DNA of 64,000 nt from Rhinopithecus roxellana (taxonomy: Eukaryota > Chordata > Mammalia > Primates > Cercopithecidae), in NCBI RefSeq assembly GCF_007565055.1, contig NC_044550.1, positions 91,976,174 to 92,040,173 of the forward strand. The letters run 5' to 3'. The position numbers and the translations under genes were made by a program. This document shows, piece after piece, positions 1-12,372 of this stretch (the stretch's first letter is position 1; each line of letters starts with the position of its first letter). The notes below the pieces were generated by a model that saw nothing but the letters and a program-made list of their open reading frames with translations, did not search any database and was not told the DNA's origin.

Positions 1-754
1 AAACATTGATGAATACTAATGAGTAGTATCAGGTATATATGCAATAAATAGCTAATAATCATCAAACTAATTACTTGTATAAAAGTATAAAGACAGATGT
101 GCATTAACAATTTATTCTGTTCCTTGTAAAAAATGTTAAAAACAAATTTATTATTTTTGAAATACCTATAAAAGGAATTGCCACAAAAAGTATCATGCAC
201 TGAATTACTATAAGATATGTTAAAGTATTTTGAACATACCTTTTTAAATATAAATATGTACATATGTACATATATTTATTTTTACTGTGATGACCCTGAA
301 AAAGTATTTTAGCATTTTTCAAATATTTAAATAATTATTAAGTTCCATGTATCATAGTAATTTCCCTAGAGTTCTCAGAGGTAAGAATATTCTAGAGCTA
401 TTTGTAAAACTTCAAAACATTGAACGTAAAACATTAATCTATGTGGTATATAAGGTTGTACCAGCTCCCTACAAGCTGTTTCACTGTTAATTGTGGGACT
501 GAAATAACGCAGAGGGGAAACATTTTTTTTTTTTTCTCAGACTGAACAGTGTCTCACATCAAAAGACTTACATGATTGGTGAATTTCTTTTAAGGAAGGG
601 AAAGACATGAGTCATTAGTTACTAAAATAAGATTATTTTAAAAATTAGAAAAGCTATTTTTAAAGTACTAACTATGGACAGAAAATACATGATTTAAATG
701 ACCATCAATAAGGGCATTTGAAAAACACTTGTACATGGTGGCATTAAATATATT
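1..754. other. Intron, AT-rich, nothing recognised
   Basis: This stretch has no exon, RNA gene or confident repeat. It holds a run of T at about 523-536 and short AT-rich runs near 250-285. Confidence 0.5.
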
Positions 755-1890
755 TTATTGAACTGAGCAAAGGACATGAAAAATGTTTCTCAAAAGAAGA
801 CATACAAGTGGCAAAAAAGGAAATACATGAAAAAATGTTTAACATCACTAAGCATTGGATAAATGCAAATTTAAATTACAATAAAATACCATCTTACACC
901 AGTCAGAATGGCTGTTACTAAAAAGTCAAAAAACAACAGATGTTGGCATGGATGCAGAGAAAAGGGAACACTTATACAGTGTTGGTGGGGATGTAAATTA
1001 GTTCAACCACTATGGAAAGCAGTATGGAGATACTTCAAAGAACTAAAAGTAGAACTACAATTTGGCCCATGAACCCCACTACTGGGTATCTACCCAAAAG
1101 AAAGGAAATCATTATATTAAAAAGACACCTGCATTCCCAAGTTTATTGCAGCACTATTCGCAATAGCAAAGTCATGGAGTCAACCTAAGTGTCCTCCAAT
1201 GTTTGACTGGATTTAAAAAAATGTGGTACATATTTACTGTGAAATACTATGCAGTATTTCATAAATATGAATGAAGTCAAGTCCTTTGCAGCAACATGAA
1301 TGGAGTTGGATGCCATCATCCTAAGCAAACTAACACAGAAGCAGAAAATCATGTATCACATGCTCTCATTTATAAGTGGGAGCTAAATAATGGGTATACA
1401 TGGACATAAAGAGAAAGATAATAGGCTGGCCGCGGTGGCTCACGCCTGTAATCCCAGCACTTTGGGAGGCCGAGGCGGGCGGATCACGAGGTCAGGAGAT
1501 CAAGACCATCCTGGCTAACATGGTGAAACCCCATCTCTACTAAAAATACAAAAAATTAGCCGGGCGTGGTGGCAGGCGCCTGTAGTCCCAGCTACTTGGG
1601 AGGCTGAGGCAGGAGAATGGCGTGAACCCAGGAGGCAGAGGTTGCAGTGAGCTGAGATTGTGCCACTGCACCTCAGCCTGGGCAACAGAGCGAGATTCCG
1701 TCTACAAAAAAAAAAAAAAAAAAAAAAAAAGGAGAAAGATAATATACTCGGAGGGTGTGAGGGGAGTGAGAGTTGAAACATTACTTACTTGGTAAAATCT
1801 TCCCTTCAGGTAACGGGTACACTAGAAGCCCAGTCCCCACCGTTGCAGCATATACCCATGTGACAAACACATCTCCGAATCCAAAAAATA
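755..1890 (+). mobile_element. Old L1 fragment (ORF2 3' end and 3'UTR), split by an Alu
   Basis: From 755 the sequence follows the L1 ORF2 C-terminal region on the plus strand (aaagaagacatacaagtggc, ccactactgggtatctaccc, tgaaatactatgcag). It continues into 3'UTR-like sequence up to about 1890. The frame is broken by stops and indels, so the copy is dead. An AluY (1424-1731) interrupts it after 1423. Confidence 0.85.
1424..1731 (+). mobile_element. AluY inserted in L1
   Basis: This is a full-length Alu with both arms, ending in a tail of about 25 A. It is flanked by a perfect 13 bp target duplication, gagaaagataata, at 1411-1423 and 1732-1744. The body has AluY-type features (ggtcaggagatcaagacc). 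Confidence 0.92.
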
Positions 1891-2143
1891 CGGCACAATA
1901 AATACATTTGATGTAACTCTTTCTAAAGTAAATATTCTCTTTATGTTGAGAATATATACAAGTATGTTCATCCCTTAGATGAAATTACATTCATTTTAAT
2001 ATATGATTTTCTGAATTTCTGAAAAATAAATATTAATACAAAGTTCACACCATGTTATTCATGTACAAATGGAATGTGCACTTAAATTCATATTTAAAAT
2101 AATGGGAATAAAATTTTAGATAGGGAAGTTGTTATCATTTGAC

Positions 2144-2472
2144 ACTCTAATATTCCACTGTCCAAGAGGGTAGCCAGTAATTAACTACACGTGGCTGTTG
2201 AACATTTGGCTTATCCAATTGAGATATGCTGTACTGTAATAATGTCAAATACACACCAGGTTTCAAAGACTTGGTAAGAAAAAAGAATGAATAATATACA
2301 CTTAATGCTCATGTTGATATGATAATAATATTTTGGACGTGTTTAAGTAAGTAAAATCTTATTAAAATCAATTTTGCCTGATTTTTCTTTAACGTGACTG
2401 CTAGAAAATTTCAAATTATTAGGATGGCCAGCATTTTTTGTTTGTATTATGTTTCAATAGACAGTATTTCTC
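2144..2472. mobile_element. hAT-type non-autonomous DNA transposon remnant
   Basis: The segment contains ctgtccaagagggtagccag, tacacgtggctgttgaacat and, near the right end, tttcaatagacagtattt. The whole 0.3 kb follows a familiar primate MER-class element whose ends resemble CTGTCCAATAG. I recognise the family by sequence but cannot name the subfamily with certainty. Confidence 0.55.
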
Positions 2473-3386
2473 TAGGTATAAAAGTGATAGTTTGGGCATG
2501 ATAATAAATAGAGTATCACCTTCAAAATTTTAAAAATTATGATACTTTCAAACAATGGCAGCCAATAAAAGATGATATTAATTTGCATTTTAAAAAATTA
2601 CTGTATGGTCTCACTTATACATGGAATCTAAAAAGGTCTGAAACATAATCCTCGGGCAAATCCTACCTAAGATAACTATACTGTCATCAGTACAAAGAAA
2701 TTTTAGGTTAGATGCACTAAGTTATGACCGACAATATATGGCACAGTGTGGAAAATAAGAATGATTGGTCAATTCTCATTTTATTGTACTGCAATTACAC
2801 TTAGAGTCAGAAAAGACCTTACTCTATTAATATGTGTATGACAAATAAGTAAATACTTAAAGAAATAAATACGATAAATGTTTCACTTGAACTGTCTAAT
2901 TGTGTCTGCTTTTAGGATTATAAACCATTACATTAGCAAGCAAAATGTACCAGTTAGAGATCAGAGTGTGGAGAATGCCAGATACTATAGGTGAAAAAAA
3001 GAACCCTAAAGGCACAATAGCAGCAAACCATTAAGATAATCTTACAAATGGGAGATTAAAGGACATAATGAAGGATGGGGTTATTTTACAATGGGAAAAC
3101 CTAAGAATTAAAAAAAATTCAGTTGAAATTGGTATTGCTTCTCTTTCTCTCTTTCCATTACAGTTGGCGTATAAAAATAATTTCCTATGTTTAGGAGCAA
3201 AAAACTGTCCGTTTTGAATACATGTCTATAGGCTGGGTCTCAGCAATCATTTTGGAAAATCTTTTCCTTAAGAACCCAGATAGCAACAGCAACACAGAGT
3301 AGAAAGCAAGGAAATGGTGCTGAGTGGTATTTCCCAAAGTAGCCAGGGAGTAGCTATGAACTGTAACATAAAATGTTTTATAATCA
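2473..3386. other. Intron, nothing recognised
   Basis: AT-rich sequence. A short stretch near 2600-2640 (tatggtctcacttatacatg) resembles L1 3' sequence but is too short to call. Confidence 0.4.
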
Positions 3387-3678
3387 GCCCTAGCACAGGG
3401 ACTCACACTTGTAATCCCAGCACTTTGGGAGGCTCACTTGAAGGCAAGAGTTTGAGACCAGGCTGGGCAACATAGCAAAGTCCCATCTCTACTAAATAAA
3501 TAAATAAATTAGCCAAATGAGGTGGCACACTCTTGTAGTCTTAACTACTTGGGAGGCTGAAATGGGAGGATTGCTTGAGCCCAGGAGCTCAAGGCTTCAG
3601 TGAGCTATCATAGTGTCACTGTACTCCAGCCTGGGTGACAGAGGGAAAACTTAGCTCAAAAAAAAAAAAAAAAAAAAG
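3387..3678 (+). mobile_element. Old Alu (AluJ-like)
   Basis: Both arms are recognisable (cactttgggaggct, actccagcctgggtgaca), but the copy is diverged and lacks part of the first arm after gggaggct. The middle A-rich linker has become (AAAT)n, and the tail is about 20 A. Confidence 0.88.
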
Positions 3679-4088
3679 GATAATCATACAAACCAACATG
3701 CACATTATTAATTTTGTAATGCTACTATGTAATAGGAGAGTTATTCTCGAAATATGTCAGGTGATTCAATTGCTGCAAGATTTCATATTATGATGATCTG
3801 TATATATGGGATTATCTTGTAGCAGCTGTAACATCTAACACAATGATTCCCAAATCAAGGTAAGCTTAGAATTATCAATGCCTTTGTGTTTGAATGCAAG
3901 GTTTAGTCTTTCAGAGACAATTCATGAGCTCTATGCCAGAGGTGAATTCAGTTGCCCTGGCAAATTTTGTTGTTTTATTTTTTAAATGGCAGAGATACAA
4001 AATAGTGACACATTATGATGTATAAACCAGTACATTTGAACAAAGTAAGGATGCCTGTGAAACCACTATGGATGTTAAATATAGAAAG

Positions 4089-4140
4089 ATGATAGATAGA
4101 TAGATGATTGATTGATTGATTGATTGATAGATGATAGATT
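4089..4140. repeat. GATA/GATT tetranucleotide repeat
   Basis: Runs of gatagatagataga, then gattgattgattgatt, then gatagatgataga: an interrupted short tandem repeat. Confidence 0.9.
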
Positions 4141-4566
4141 TCCAGCACCATAGATGACCTGATGTTTTCATCCCATTCCTTTTCATTTCTTGCAAAAGCT
4201 ACCATCATATTAACTTCTAAAACCATAGAGTAGTTTTAGCTGTTTTGGATTTTATCTAAATATATTCATACTTGATGGATGCTTATATGCTCTGCTCCTT
4301 TATCCAGCATTATTGTTTTTCAGTTTTCTTACATCCAACCTCTCAACCATCAGCGCTTTTGCTTCTGCCCCTACATCTATATTGAAAGTCTCATTACCAA
4401 AGCTACCATTAAGTTCCTTACTGCCAAACCTAGTGGCCAAGAAGAATTCACTTTTTTTTTTGCCTTGGACTCAGCTTTGAAAAATGTTCAATTCTTCCTT
4501 AGTAAAATGTCATGGTGGTGCCCTGCTTTGGACACCACCCGTTAAAATGCATTTCAGTTTTAATTC

Positions 4567-4931
4567 TGGTATGGACTGAATTGTGTCTCCTCCAACTTCA
4601 TATGTTAATGCCCTAACCCTCAATGTGACTATACTGGGAGATAGGCCCTAAAATAATGTTAAGGTTTAATGAGGTCATTAGGGTGGGTCCTAATCTGATA
4701 GGTTTTGTGTCCTTATAAAGTGAGACATCAGAGAGTGTTCTCTCTCTTTGGTGACAATGCAGCAAGAAGGCAGACATTTGCTTACAAGCCAGGAAGACAG
4801 CCTTCACCAGACACTGAATTGACTGGTACCTTGATCTTAGACTTCTCCATCTCAAGAACTATGAGACATAAATTTCTATTGTTGAAGCCACCTGTCTACC
4901 ATATTTTGTTATGATAGCCACTAAGATGGTT
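4567..4931 (+). mobile_element. MaLR (MLT1-like) solo LTR
   Basis: It starts tggtatggactgaattgtgt and has taggcccta, tgaggtcattagggtggg, ccttataa and agaactatgagacataaatt. It ends near ttttgttatgatagccacta. This order is that of ancient ERVL-MaLR LTRs of the MLT1 type. There is no internal region beside it, so it is a solo LTR with no coding capacity. Confidence 0.7.
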
Positions 4932-7900
4932 CTCAACTCCTCCACTTTTGCTTGTTCTTTCTCTCTTTACATGCTCATCTTGAATGATCCAGCCTTCTGA
5001 CAGAGCTTCAGTTTCTACCTGTATATTCCCTATCTTTATTTCTGGCTGAGGTCACCTACTCGAACCACAGTATTCTCCAAACAGAAGTTTGTGTATTTTT
5101 AAAAAATATACCAACATGTCCAAAATTTAACTCAATGTCTTTCCCTAAACTTGCATCTCTTCCTGTGACCCCTGCTTTAATAAACAGAAACACCACTCAC
5201 CTTAGTAGGCAAGCTAGAAATCTGGGCAAATCCTTGACTCAAGTCCTCTCCTTGTCATGTATATCTAATCACTCAGCAATTCAAGTTAATTCTGTTTATA
5301 AGCTATTTCACAGATGTGGTCACATTCCTTCATTTTTACTGTTGCTTCTTTGGTTCTGGCCCCATCATCACTACATTAGTGCAACATCTTAATTTTGTTC
5401 ACTAACCTCTGCTATTTTTCTCAAGTAAAGGTTTTCATATACTAATGATCTATTATCTATGAATGGTAATGTAATATTCATTTTTATTTTTCTAATTATT
5501 AGAAGCTTTCAATAAGTAATATTTTAGTGTAGCCGTTCTGCTTTCCCTGGAAAATGAGTTTTATTTTCCTCACAATGTCATTATCAAATCTATATTGCAC
5601 TAAGAAGTGTTCATACAGAGTGATAATATTTTGAATACAAGCATTAATAATTAGGTGATTTAAAATTTTTTAAAATATTTTAGAATTTTAGAATTATAGT
5701 TACTTCTTTTAAAGAAAGAACAATAGAACTATTATATAACTAATGTCATATTAATCAGTGTTAATATGATGTTCACAGTTGATGTATTTTACTGACAAAA
5801 ACTTAATTATTTTTGTGCCTACTAGAAACATACATTCTTTTGGATATTTGTAGATATAAAGATCATGTTGAATTAACAGAAATTTTTAATAGTTTAACAT
5901 TAGAAGTTGAACACACAAAAATACATACACATCTTAAAGTACATATATATGTATATGGTTTTGGGAGCTGCAACTTAGAACAGTTTAATAACACTTCAAA
6001 AATCTATCACATTTACCAAAACGTCTCATACAGTTTTAAAAGTTCATACTCCTCATAAGACTTCACACAATTTTAAGGTTTAGTACTACAGTCAAAGTAA
6101 TTCATTATTTAACTCAGGAAATGAAGTACATAGGAAGTAGTTTCAAAACAAAAATTCTTTCTCTGTGTAGTAGTCAATTATACCACTCTTGATTATCTAG
6201 AAACTCTAAATGAAGTAATTCATTTCTAAAAGCAATAAGCATATAACATCACTTCATCATTTCAATTGAGTTTCATAACCTAAGCAAATAAAGGCATTTT
6301 TTTGAACATCACTTCTGAAGTTAAATGCCTCAATTAGTGTGTGGTCATCTGGTGTGATGGCAAATCACTTGTACTTACTGACAGATTTAAATCAGAAGTA
6401 TAGTATTCCATGCAAATCATACTTAATGTTACAATCTGATTAAATTTGAATTGGAAGACAATGAAATATTTAGCACTTGGTATAGAATAATAGCATTATT
6501 AACTCATTTTTAATTCTACGAGAAACTTTTGCACCGGAAAATGAGCACACTTTACTGAATATACTCATGACAACAAAATCCAGGGTGAAGGATGTACACC
6601 ACCTTCCCATCTTACCAGAGAATTTGGTATTTCCTCTCTATATTCAAAAGTATGTCACTAAACTTAGTATTTATTGGATCCTATTAAATAGCTTTCTAAG
6701 TCTGTTAATCAAACAAGGCATGATATGAAATACTTGAAGCACACAATAAGGATTTATTTTAAATATGTTAGTAAAAATAAATTATTAACAATTATTAACA
6801 ATACCAAAAAATATGAAGAAAAATTAAATAATTGACCATTCAATATCTATGGTAAAATATTAAAATAATTTATCTAATCCACAAAGATAAAAGGTATTTT
6901 TGAAAAACACCTTATATCTACTGTAATAACACTGCAGTAATATAAGAACACTTGTTAATGTGCTATTTTTTTGCCATTAACTTTTTCCTGTTTGCAGATT
7001 ACCCTTTACTATCTTCCATTTTATACCATGGCAGAGAGTAAGAACCTGGAACTCAAGAAATCTGTCTACCTTTGTATCCACCAGAAAACAATTAATAGAT
7101 CATGATAGGTTTCTAACTTCTTCTGCCTTAGTTTATCCCTCTGGATATTCACTTAACACTTTTTTAGCTTTCTGAGCTTCTTTGTACAAAGTATGTGGAG
7201 GAATGCATCCCAGATGTGGAAAAAATGCCTCCTTTTTAGTCTTACTACATCTGTCATTTTGATCACTGTCCGTCTGAGATTATATATTCCTAGGGGAAAG
7301 GAAACTTATCTTTGTAAGTAGCTGTGACTATCACAACACCCTATACACAAAGGTACATAATACATTATTTTTGAATAGATTCCTTTTCCCATTAGTGTTA
7401 TACATTTTTTATTCATGATACCTTAGTATTTTACAACTTTGTAAAATCATGTAATTATACAAAGCCTGTCACTAAACTTCATAAAACCCAAGTGGATTTA
7501 GTTATCAGGTAGTTTTATGGAGGGAGAGAAAGAAATGGATGTGTTTATAATTCTCATTAAAGTATAAATATCTTCTCACTAATGCAGACACAATCCACAC
7601 AGGTCAGTTCTGTATCTCTGAGGAATCACCATATAGTTTGATGCCTAATTTAAATAAGGGTGAAGCACTGAAAATGTAATACCTTACAAGAAGTTTGCTT
7701 GGTGAGACCAAAAAGAATATTAAAATATTTCCTATAATTGCAGTATTACTTAGAAAAACATTTTTCCACTAAATGATGTTGTGAACATCATTTTATCATT
7801 GTTATGGAATAGTTTTGATTATCTAAAAAGAAAAAGTAATCTCATGATTGCTGATTGCCGAGCAATTTCATTACCCAACTAACATCTCTTTATGACTAAA

Positions 7901-9162
7901 AATGTAGACCTTTCGTATTATACATAAATTTGACCTAATGGCAGAATCATTACTATATTCACTAAATTCATTGTATTTACTACAAATAATTTCCATAAAA
8001 TTTTTAGCATATTACTTTCTAATAGTTAATGAAATCCACATAGATTGCCTTCTATCCAAATTCAATATTCCCTAGTACTTTATATGTAATGTGTTTTACT
8101 ATATCTTTATCAAAGCTTTTTATTGATTATTTAGATTTCTGACTTGTAAAATGTTATTTATAAGGACAATGTTCTGATGTACCTTACTTTCTTTAGCAAC
8201 ATCAAATTACATCCAAGAACACAGGATTATTTTTCCCCTTGATAGGTGCAAACAGTAGTATTCTAGGCAAGATTATTTTTACTGATAGGGCCAGGGATTG
8301 CTTTTCAGTGTCTTTGCTGGCTATCACAAAAATAACATATTACTCATTCACATATTTTTATTGTTTCTCTTCCACTGTCACACCACCAACAATAACTCTA
8401 TTTTGAATAAATATCTTACACAAACATATCCATTTAAGACTCTTGTTGATGCTGGGTAAACTATATACTATTGAAATGATTTCCAAGCATGGCTGTAGAT
8501 TTTGCCTACTTTTGTTAGTCAAGTCTATGTATCTTTCTGTTGAGAGATGGAGGTAGCGGTTAGGAGATTAGACTGCTTATTTATTAAAACTATTTAGTAA
8601 AATGCCCAAAATAATTTTTACATTTTCATAAAATTTCAAACTGCAACAGAAAATGCAGTTGGGTTAGCTTTTTCTAAATATCCTGATATATCAAATATCT
8701 GCCTTTTTATTTATGTTATTCTTTCTGTTCACTACCCTTTGCTCATCTCCAAAAGTTTAAATTCACTTGTCCTTAAGATTATTTTAATTATTTAATTTCC
8801 ACCACCTTCATAAGGTATCCCTGATTTCCAAAACTAAATATCATATTTTCAACTTATGTAATATTTTATAGGCTTTTTAAATAACACCTATTCCTTTCTA
8901 TCTTATATGATAGTATCATTCATATAGACATATGCACACACACACACACGGTTATATGTACACATAAGTTTTTCCCTGACAAACCACATTTTCTCCCTGT
9001 TATCCTGCCATCATGAGCACACAAAAGAATGCCCACTACAGCAGGAAGCATAGTGAAAAACACATAGACTTCATAATTAGGACAACATGAGTTTGATTAG
9101 AAACTCAGTCACCTATTTGTTAATTTCTGTGTATTTCACCTCCTTTGTATAAAGTAGAATAA
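4932..9162. other. 4.2 kb of intron without recognised features
   Basis: AT-rich, with no exon-like frame with splice sites and no confident repeat, apart from a short (CA)n at 8934-8949. Small open frames at 5135-5392 and 5813-6058 have no recognisable similarity and fit chance. Confidence 0.5.
8934..8949. repeat. Short CA dinucleotide repeat
   Basis: About eight CA units at this position. Confidence 0.8.
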
Positions 9163-9174
9163 TAATGCTGCGTT

Positions 9175-9479
9175 CTTTTTATTTTTTTTATTTTTTGGAG
9201 ACAGAGTCTCACTCTGTTGTCCAGGCTGGAGTGCAATTGCATGATCTTGGCTCACTTCAACCTTTGCTTCATGGGTTCAAGCGATTCTCTTACCTCAGCC
9301 TCCTGAGTAGCTGGGATTACAGGCACCTGCCACCATGCCCGGCTAATTTTTGTATTTTTAGTAGAGACAGGGTTTCTCCATGTTGACCAGGCTGGTCTCA
9401 AACTCCTGACCTTAGGGGATCTGCCTGCCTCAGCCTCCCAAAGTGCTGAGATTACAGGCATGAGCCACCATGTCCTGCC
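9175..9479 (-). mobile_element. Alu (AluS-like), antisense
   Basis: T-rich start, then ggagacagagtctcactctg through to ccaccatgtcctgcc; full length. Flanking aatgctgc at about 9165 and 9480 suggests an imperfect target duplication. Confidence 0.9.
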
Positions 9480-10039
9480 AATGCTGCTTTCATTTTATCA
9501 TTTTTGAAAAGTACCTAACCTAACAATACCCTTATAAAGAACTAACAGTTTACCGGATCATCCTGTGTTGTATTCTGCCTAGTAACTTAAAGTGAAAATA
9601 CAACTTAACCATATCCAAAGAATGTATTTTTATCACGATTTAAAAATGTATAAGCTACAACTATTTTTCATATATTATTTTGCTTATATAAATGATCACA
9701 TAAAATATAATACAGTGTTTTAATAAAAATCAGAGTAAAAAATTATCTTTATTTATATGAATTTTTAAGAAGAAAAATATATTTAAGTAACTTCTCCAAC
9801 ATCAGACAGCTGATAAATGGCTAAATGTCAGGGGCATAATTCAAAAAAGACCTTTTTACCCGCAAGTACATATTCTACTTCCTATCTTTTCTGAAAAAAA
9901 AAAGAAAAAAAAAATACAAGAATTTTGGTTTCAAGTTCTGAATTAAACCGAATCCTGTTTAATTTTCCTCCTTTGGTGATTTTCTAATACTAACTAGTAA
10001 ATTTACTTGTCTTTCTTTTACACATAGCTTCTAAATCCT
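9480..10039. other. Intron, AT-rich, nothing recognised
   Basis: No exon or confident repeat; an A-rich run lies at about 9894-9915. Confidence 0.45.
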
Positions 10040-10411
10040 TGTTTGTTTTGTTGTTGTTGTTGTTGTTGTTGTTGATTGTTTCTTAGTCCTTTCTCTTTCA
10101 ACTATGTTATTATTATTAATTATTATTATTATTGCCATGGAGTCTTGCTCTGTCACCCAGGCTGGAGTGCAATGGTACCATCTTGGCTCACTGCAACCTC
10201 TGCCCCTGGGTTCAAGTGATTCTCCTTCCTCAGCCTCCCGAGTAGCTGGGATTACAGGCACGTGGCACTACACCCAGCTAATTTTTGTGTTTTTAGTAGA
10301 GACAAGTTTTCACCATGTTAGCCAGGCTGGTCTTGAACTCCTGACCTCAGGTGATCCGCCCACCTCGGCCTCCCAAAGTGCTGAGATTACAGGCATAAGC
10401 CACCCATTAGT
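10040..10411 (-). mobile_element. Alu (AluS-like), antisense, with GTT and TTA simple-repeat tail
   Basis: The Alu body runs from about 10136 (tggagtcttgctctgtcacc) to about 10411. On its 3'-tail side lie (TTA)n at 10107-10134 and (GTT)n at 10048-10075, which look like decayed or expanded A-tail sequence. Confidence 0.88.
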
Positions 10412-10649
10412 GGCCTCTTTGAATTATTTTTAAAGAATAACCTGGTATGTAATTTTGGTTAATCATCTTTATGACGCTGTTCTAAAAAACACATTTAGTC
10501 AATCTGAAGACACACTTTGGCAATTCAAACGTATCAATTTTTCCAAAGTACTTTAATAAAAATAAAACTCTTCATTCGAATGTCAATCATTGCCCTCCAA
10601 ATACATGCAGACTACATCTGTTAATCCATTTTGGTTTTCCAATGAAGTT

Positions 10650-11898
10650 AAAAAATTTGACTGTGTATTTTTTCATGTGTCTGTTGGCTATATGAATGTC
10701 TTCTTTTGAGAAATGTCTGTTCATATCCTTTGCCCACTTTTTGATGGGGTTGTTTGTTTTTTTCTTGTATATTTGTTTGAGTTCTTTGTAGATTCTGGAT
10801 AATAGCCCTTTGTCAGATGAGTAGATTGCAAAAATTTTCTCCCATTCTGTAGGTTGCCTGTTCACTCTGATGGTAGTTCCTTTTGCTGTGCAGAAGCTCT
10901 TTAGTTTAATTAGATCCCATTTGTCAATTTTGGCTTTTGCTGCCGTTGCTTTTGGTGTTTTAGACATGAAGTCCTTGCCCATGCCTATGTCCTGAATGGT
11001 ACTACCTAGGTTTTCTTCTACGGTTTTTATGATATTAGGTCTAACATTTAAGTCTCTAATCCATCTTGAATTAATCTTCATATAAGGAGTAAGGAAAGGA
11101 TCCAGTTTCAGCTTTCTACTTATGGCTAGCCAATGCAAATCAAAACCACAATGAGATACCATCTCACACCAGTTAGAATGGCAATCATTAAAAAGTCAGG
11201 AAACAACAGGTGTTGGAGAGGATGTGGAGAAATAGGAACGTTTTTACACTGTTGGTGGGAATGTAAACTAGTTCAACCATTATGGAAAACAGTATGGCAA
11301 TTCCTCAAGGATCTAGAACTAGATGTACCATATGACCCAGCCATCCCACTACTGGGTATATACCCAAAGGATTATAAATCATGCTGCTATAAAGACACAT
11401 GCACACGTATGTTTATTGCGGCACTATTCACAATAGCAAAGACTTGGAATCAACCCAAATGTCCATCTGTGACAGACTGGATTAAGAAAATGTGGCACAT
11501 ATACACCATGGAATACTATGCAGCCATAAAAAAGGATGAGTTGGCATCCTTTGTAGGGACGTGGATGCAGCTGGAAACCATCATTCTTAGCAAACTATCA
11601 CAAGAACAGAAAACCAAACACCGCATGTTCTCACTCATAGGTGGGAACTGAACAATGAGATCACTTGGACTCGGGAAGGGGAACATCAGACACCGGGGCC
11701 TATCATGGGGAGGGGGGAGGGGGGAGGGATTGCATTGGGAGTTATACCTGATATAAATGATGAATTGATGGGTGCTGACGAGTTGATGGGCGCAGCACAC
11801 CAACATGGCACAAGTATACATATGTAACAAACCTGCATGTTATGCACATGTACCCTAGAACTTAAAGTATAATAAAAAAAAAAAATTTTGACTGTGTA
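10650..11898 (+). mobile_element. 5'-inverted (twin-primed) L1PA-type insertion with target duplication
   Basis: 10668-11132 is L1 ORF2 in minus orientation, open throughout. 11133-11879 is the ORF2 C-terminus, natural stop (about 11649) and 3'UTR in plus orientation, ending cttaaagtataat plus A-tail. The two parts are nearly contiguous in ORF2, with an estimated 30 or so bases lost at the switch at 11132/11133. Flanks aaaaatttgactgtgta (10651-10667) and aaaaattttgactgtgta (11881-11898) are the target duplication, differing by one T. Both frames remain open, so the copy is fairly young, but it is truncated and immobile. Confidence 0.93.
11711..11728 (+). repeat. G-rich tract in L1 3'UTR
   Basis: A run of aggggggaggggggaggg type within the L1 3'UTR, which is a known G-quadruplex-capable feature of primate L1s. 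Confidence 0.7.
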
Positions 11899-12233
11899 AA
11901 TAATTGTTTTTGATACATGGTGACAACTGGTGAAACGCTCCTCCTGCTCTAAAATAATCTTGGAAGCAGCATTGAGAACCTAATGTCTTAAACTATAATC
12001 AATGAGAATTGATGATATTCATAGTTATCAAATATTTCTAACTGTTTATTTCAGAACTACTAAATCCCTTAGCTTTTCTCTGTTTTTCAATACAACTTGA
12101 AACTTAAATTCACTAAATTATGTAACTTTTCTTAAGAAACAGCTTGTACTATGAGAGCAGGCAAACAGACTATATTGTGGAAAGCAACAGGAAAAAGAAC
12201 AAAGAGAAATTGGAGAATGAATCTTGTACTCAC

Positions 12234-12354
12234 GGAATGCTCTATAAAATTCTTCAAGAGCCAGGTGCTTGTCAGCATTAAAATCATCGTATTTCAATAG
12301 ATCATACAAAGTACAATCAAAGAGATCCTTGCCAAGTTCTTCCTGTTTTATCAC
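12234..12354 (-). CDS. FSTL5: FSTL5 coding exon: second EF-hand
   Basis: This internal coding exon is 121 bp. Its acceptor is ttttcttgttag before GTGATAAAACAG, and its donor is GCATTCC followed by gtgagtac. It enters in phase 0, directly continuing the exon at 32227-32423 (..ELTQ|VIKQ..). It gives 40 codons plus the first base of a further codon (C, expected Gln or Arg). The peptide starts VIKQEELGKD and ends LEEFYRAF. The second EF-hand loop reads DFNADKHLALEE: Asp1, Asn3, Asp5 and Glu12 are kept, but position 6 is Lys instead of Gly and position 9 is Ala, so it is a divergent loop that may bind calcium weakly. An open frame continues past the donor to 12118, but that part is intron read-through. 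Confidence 0.93.
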
Positions 12355-12372
12355 CTAACAAGAAAATTATAA
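12355..12372 (-). promoter_or_regulatory. FSTL5: Splice acceptor of the second FSTL5 exon
   Basis: The minus strand reads ataattttcttgttag before GTGATAAAA. The pyrimidine tract is short but T-rich, and joining here keeps the phase with the upstream exon. Confidence 0.85.

Noticed and set aside
1515..1781. Antisense open frame of 88 codons
   Set aside because: It is an Alu read in reverse, as are similar frames at 9165-9461, 17301-17569, 18827-19110, 40309-40698, 41094-41342, 53320-53508 and 62810-63099.
10587..11651. Open frames of 191 and 172 codons on opposite strands
   Set aside because: They are the two halves of one inverted L1 ORF2, truncated and not a host gene.
12118..12233. Continuation of the FSTL5 frame past the exon
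   Set aside because: A consensus gtgagt donor sits at the exon end and the extension does not resemble FSTL5, so it is intronic.
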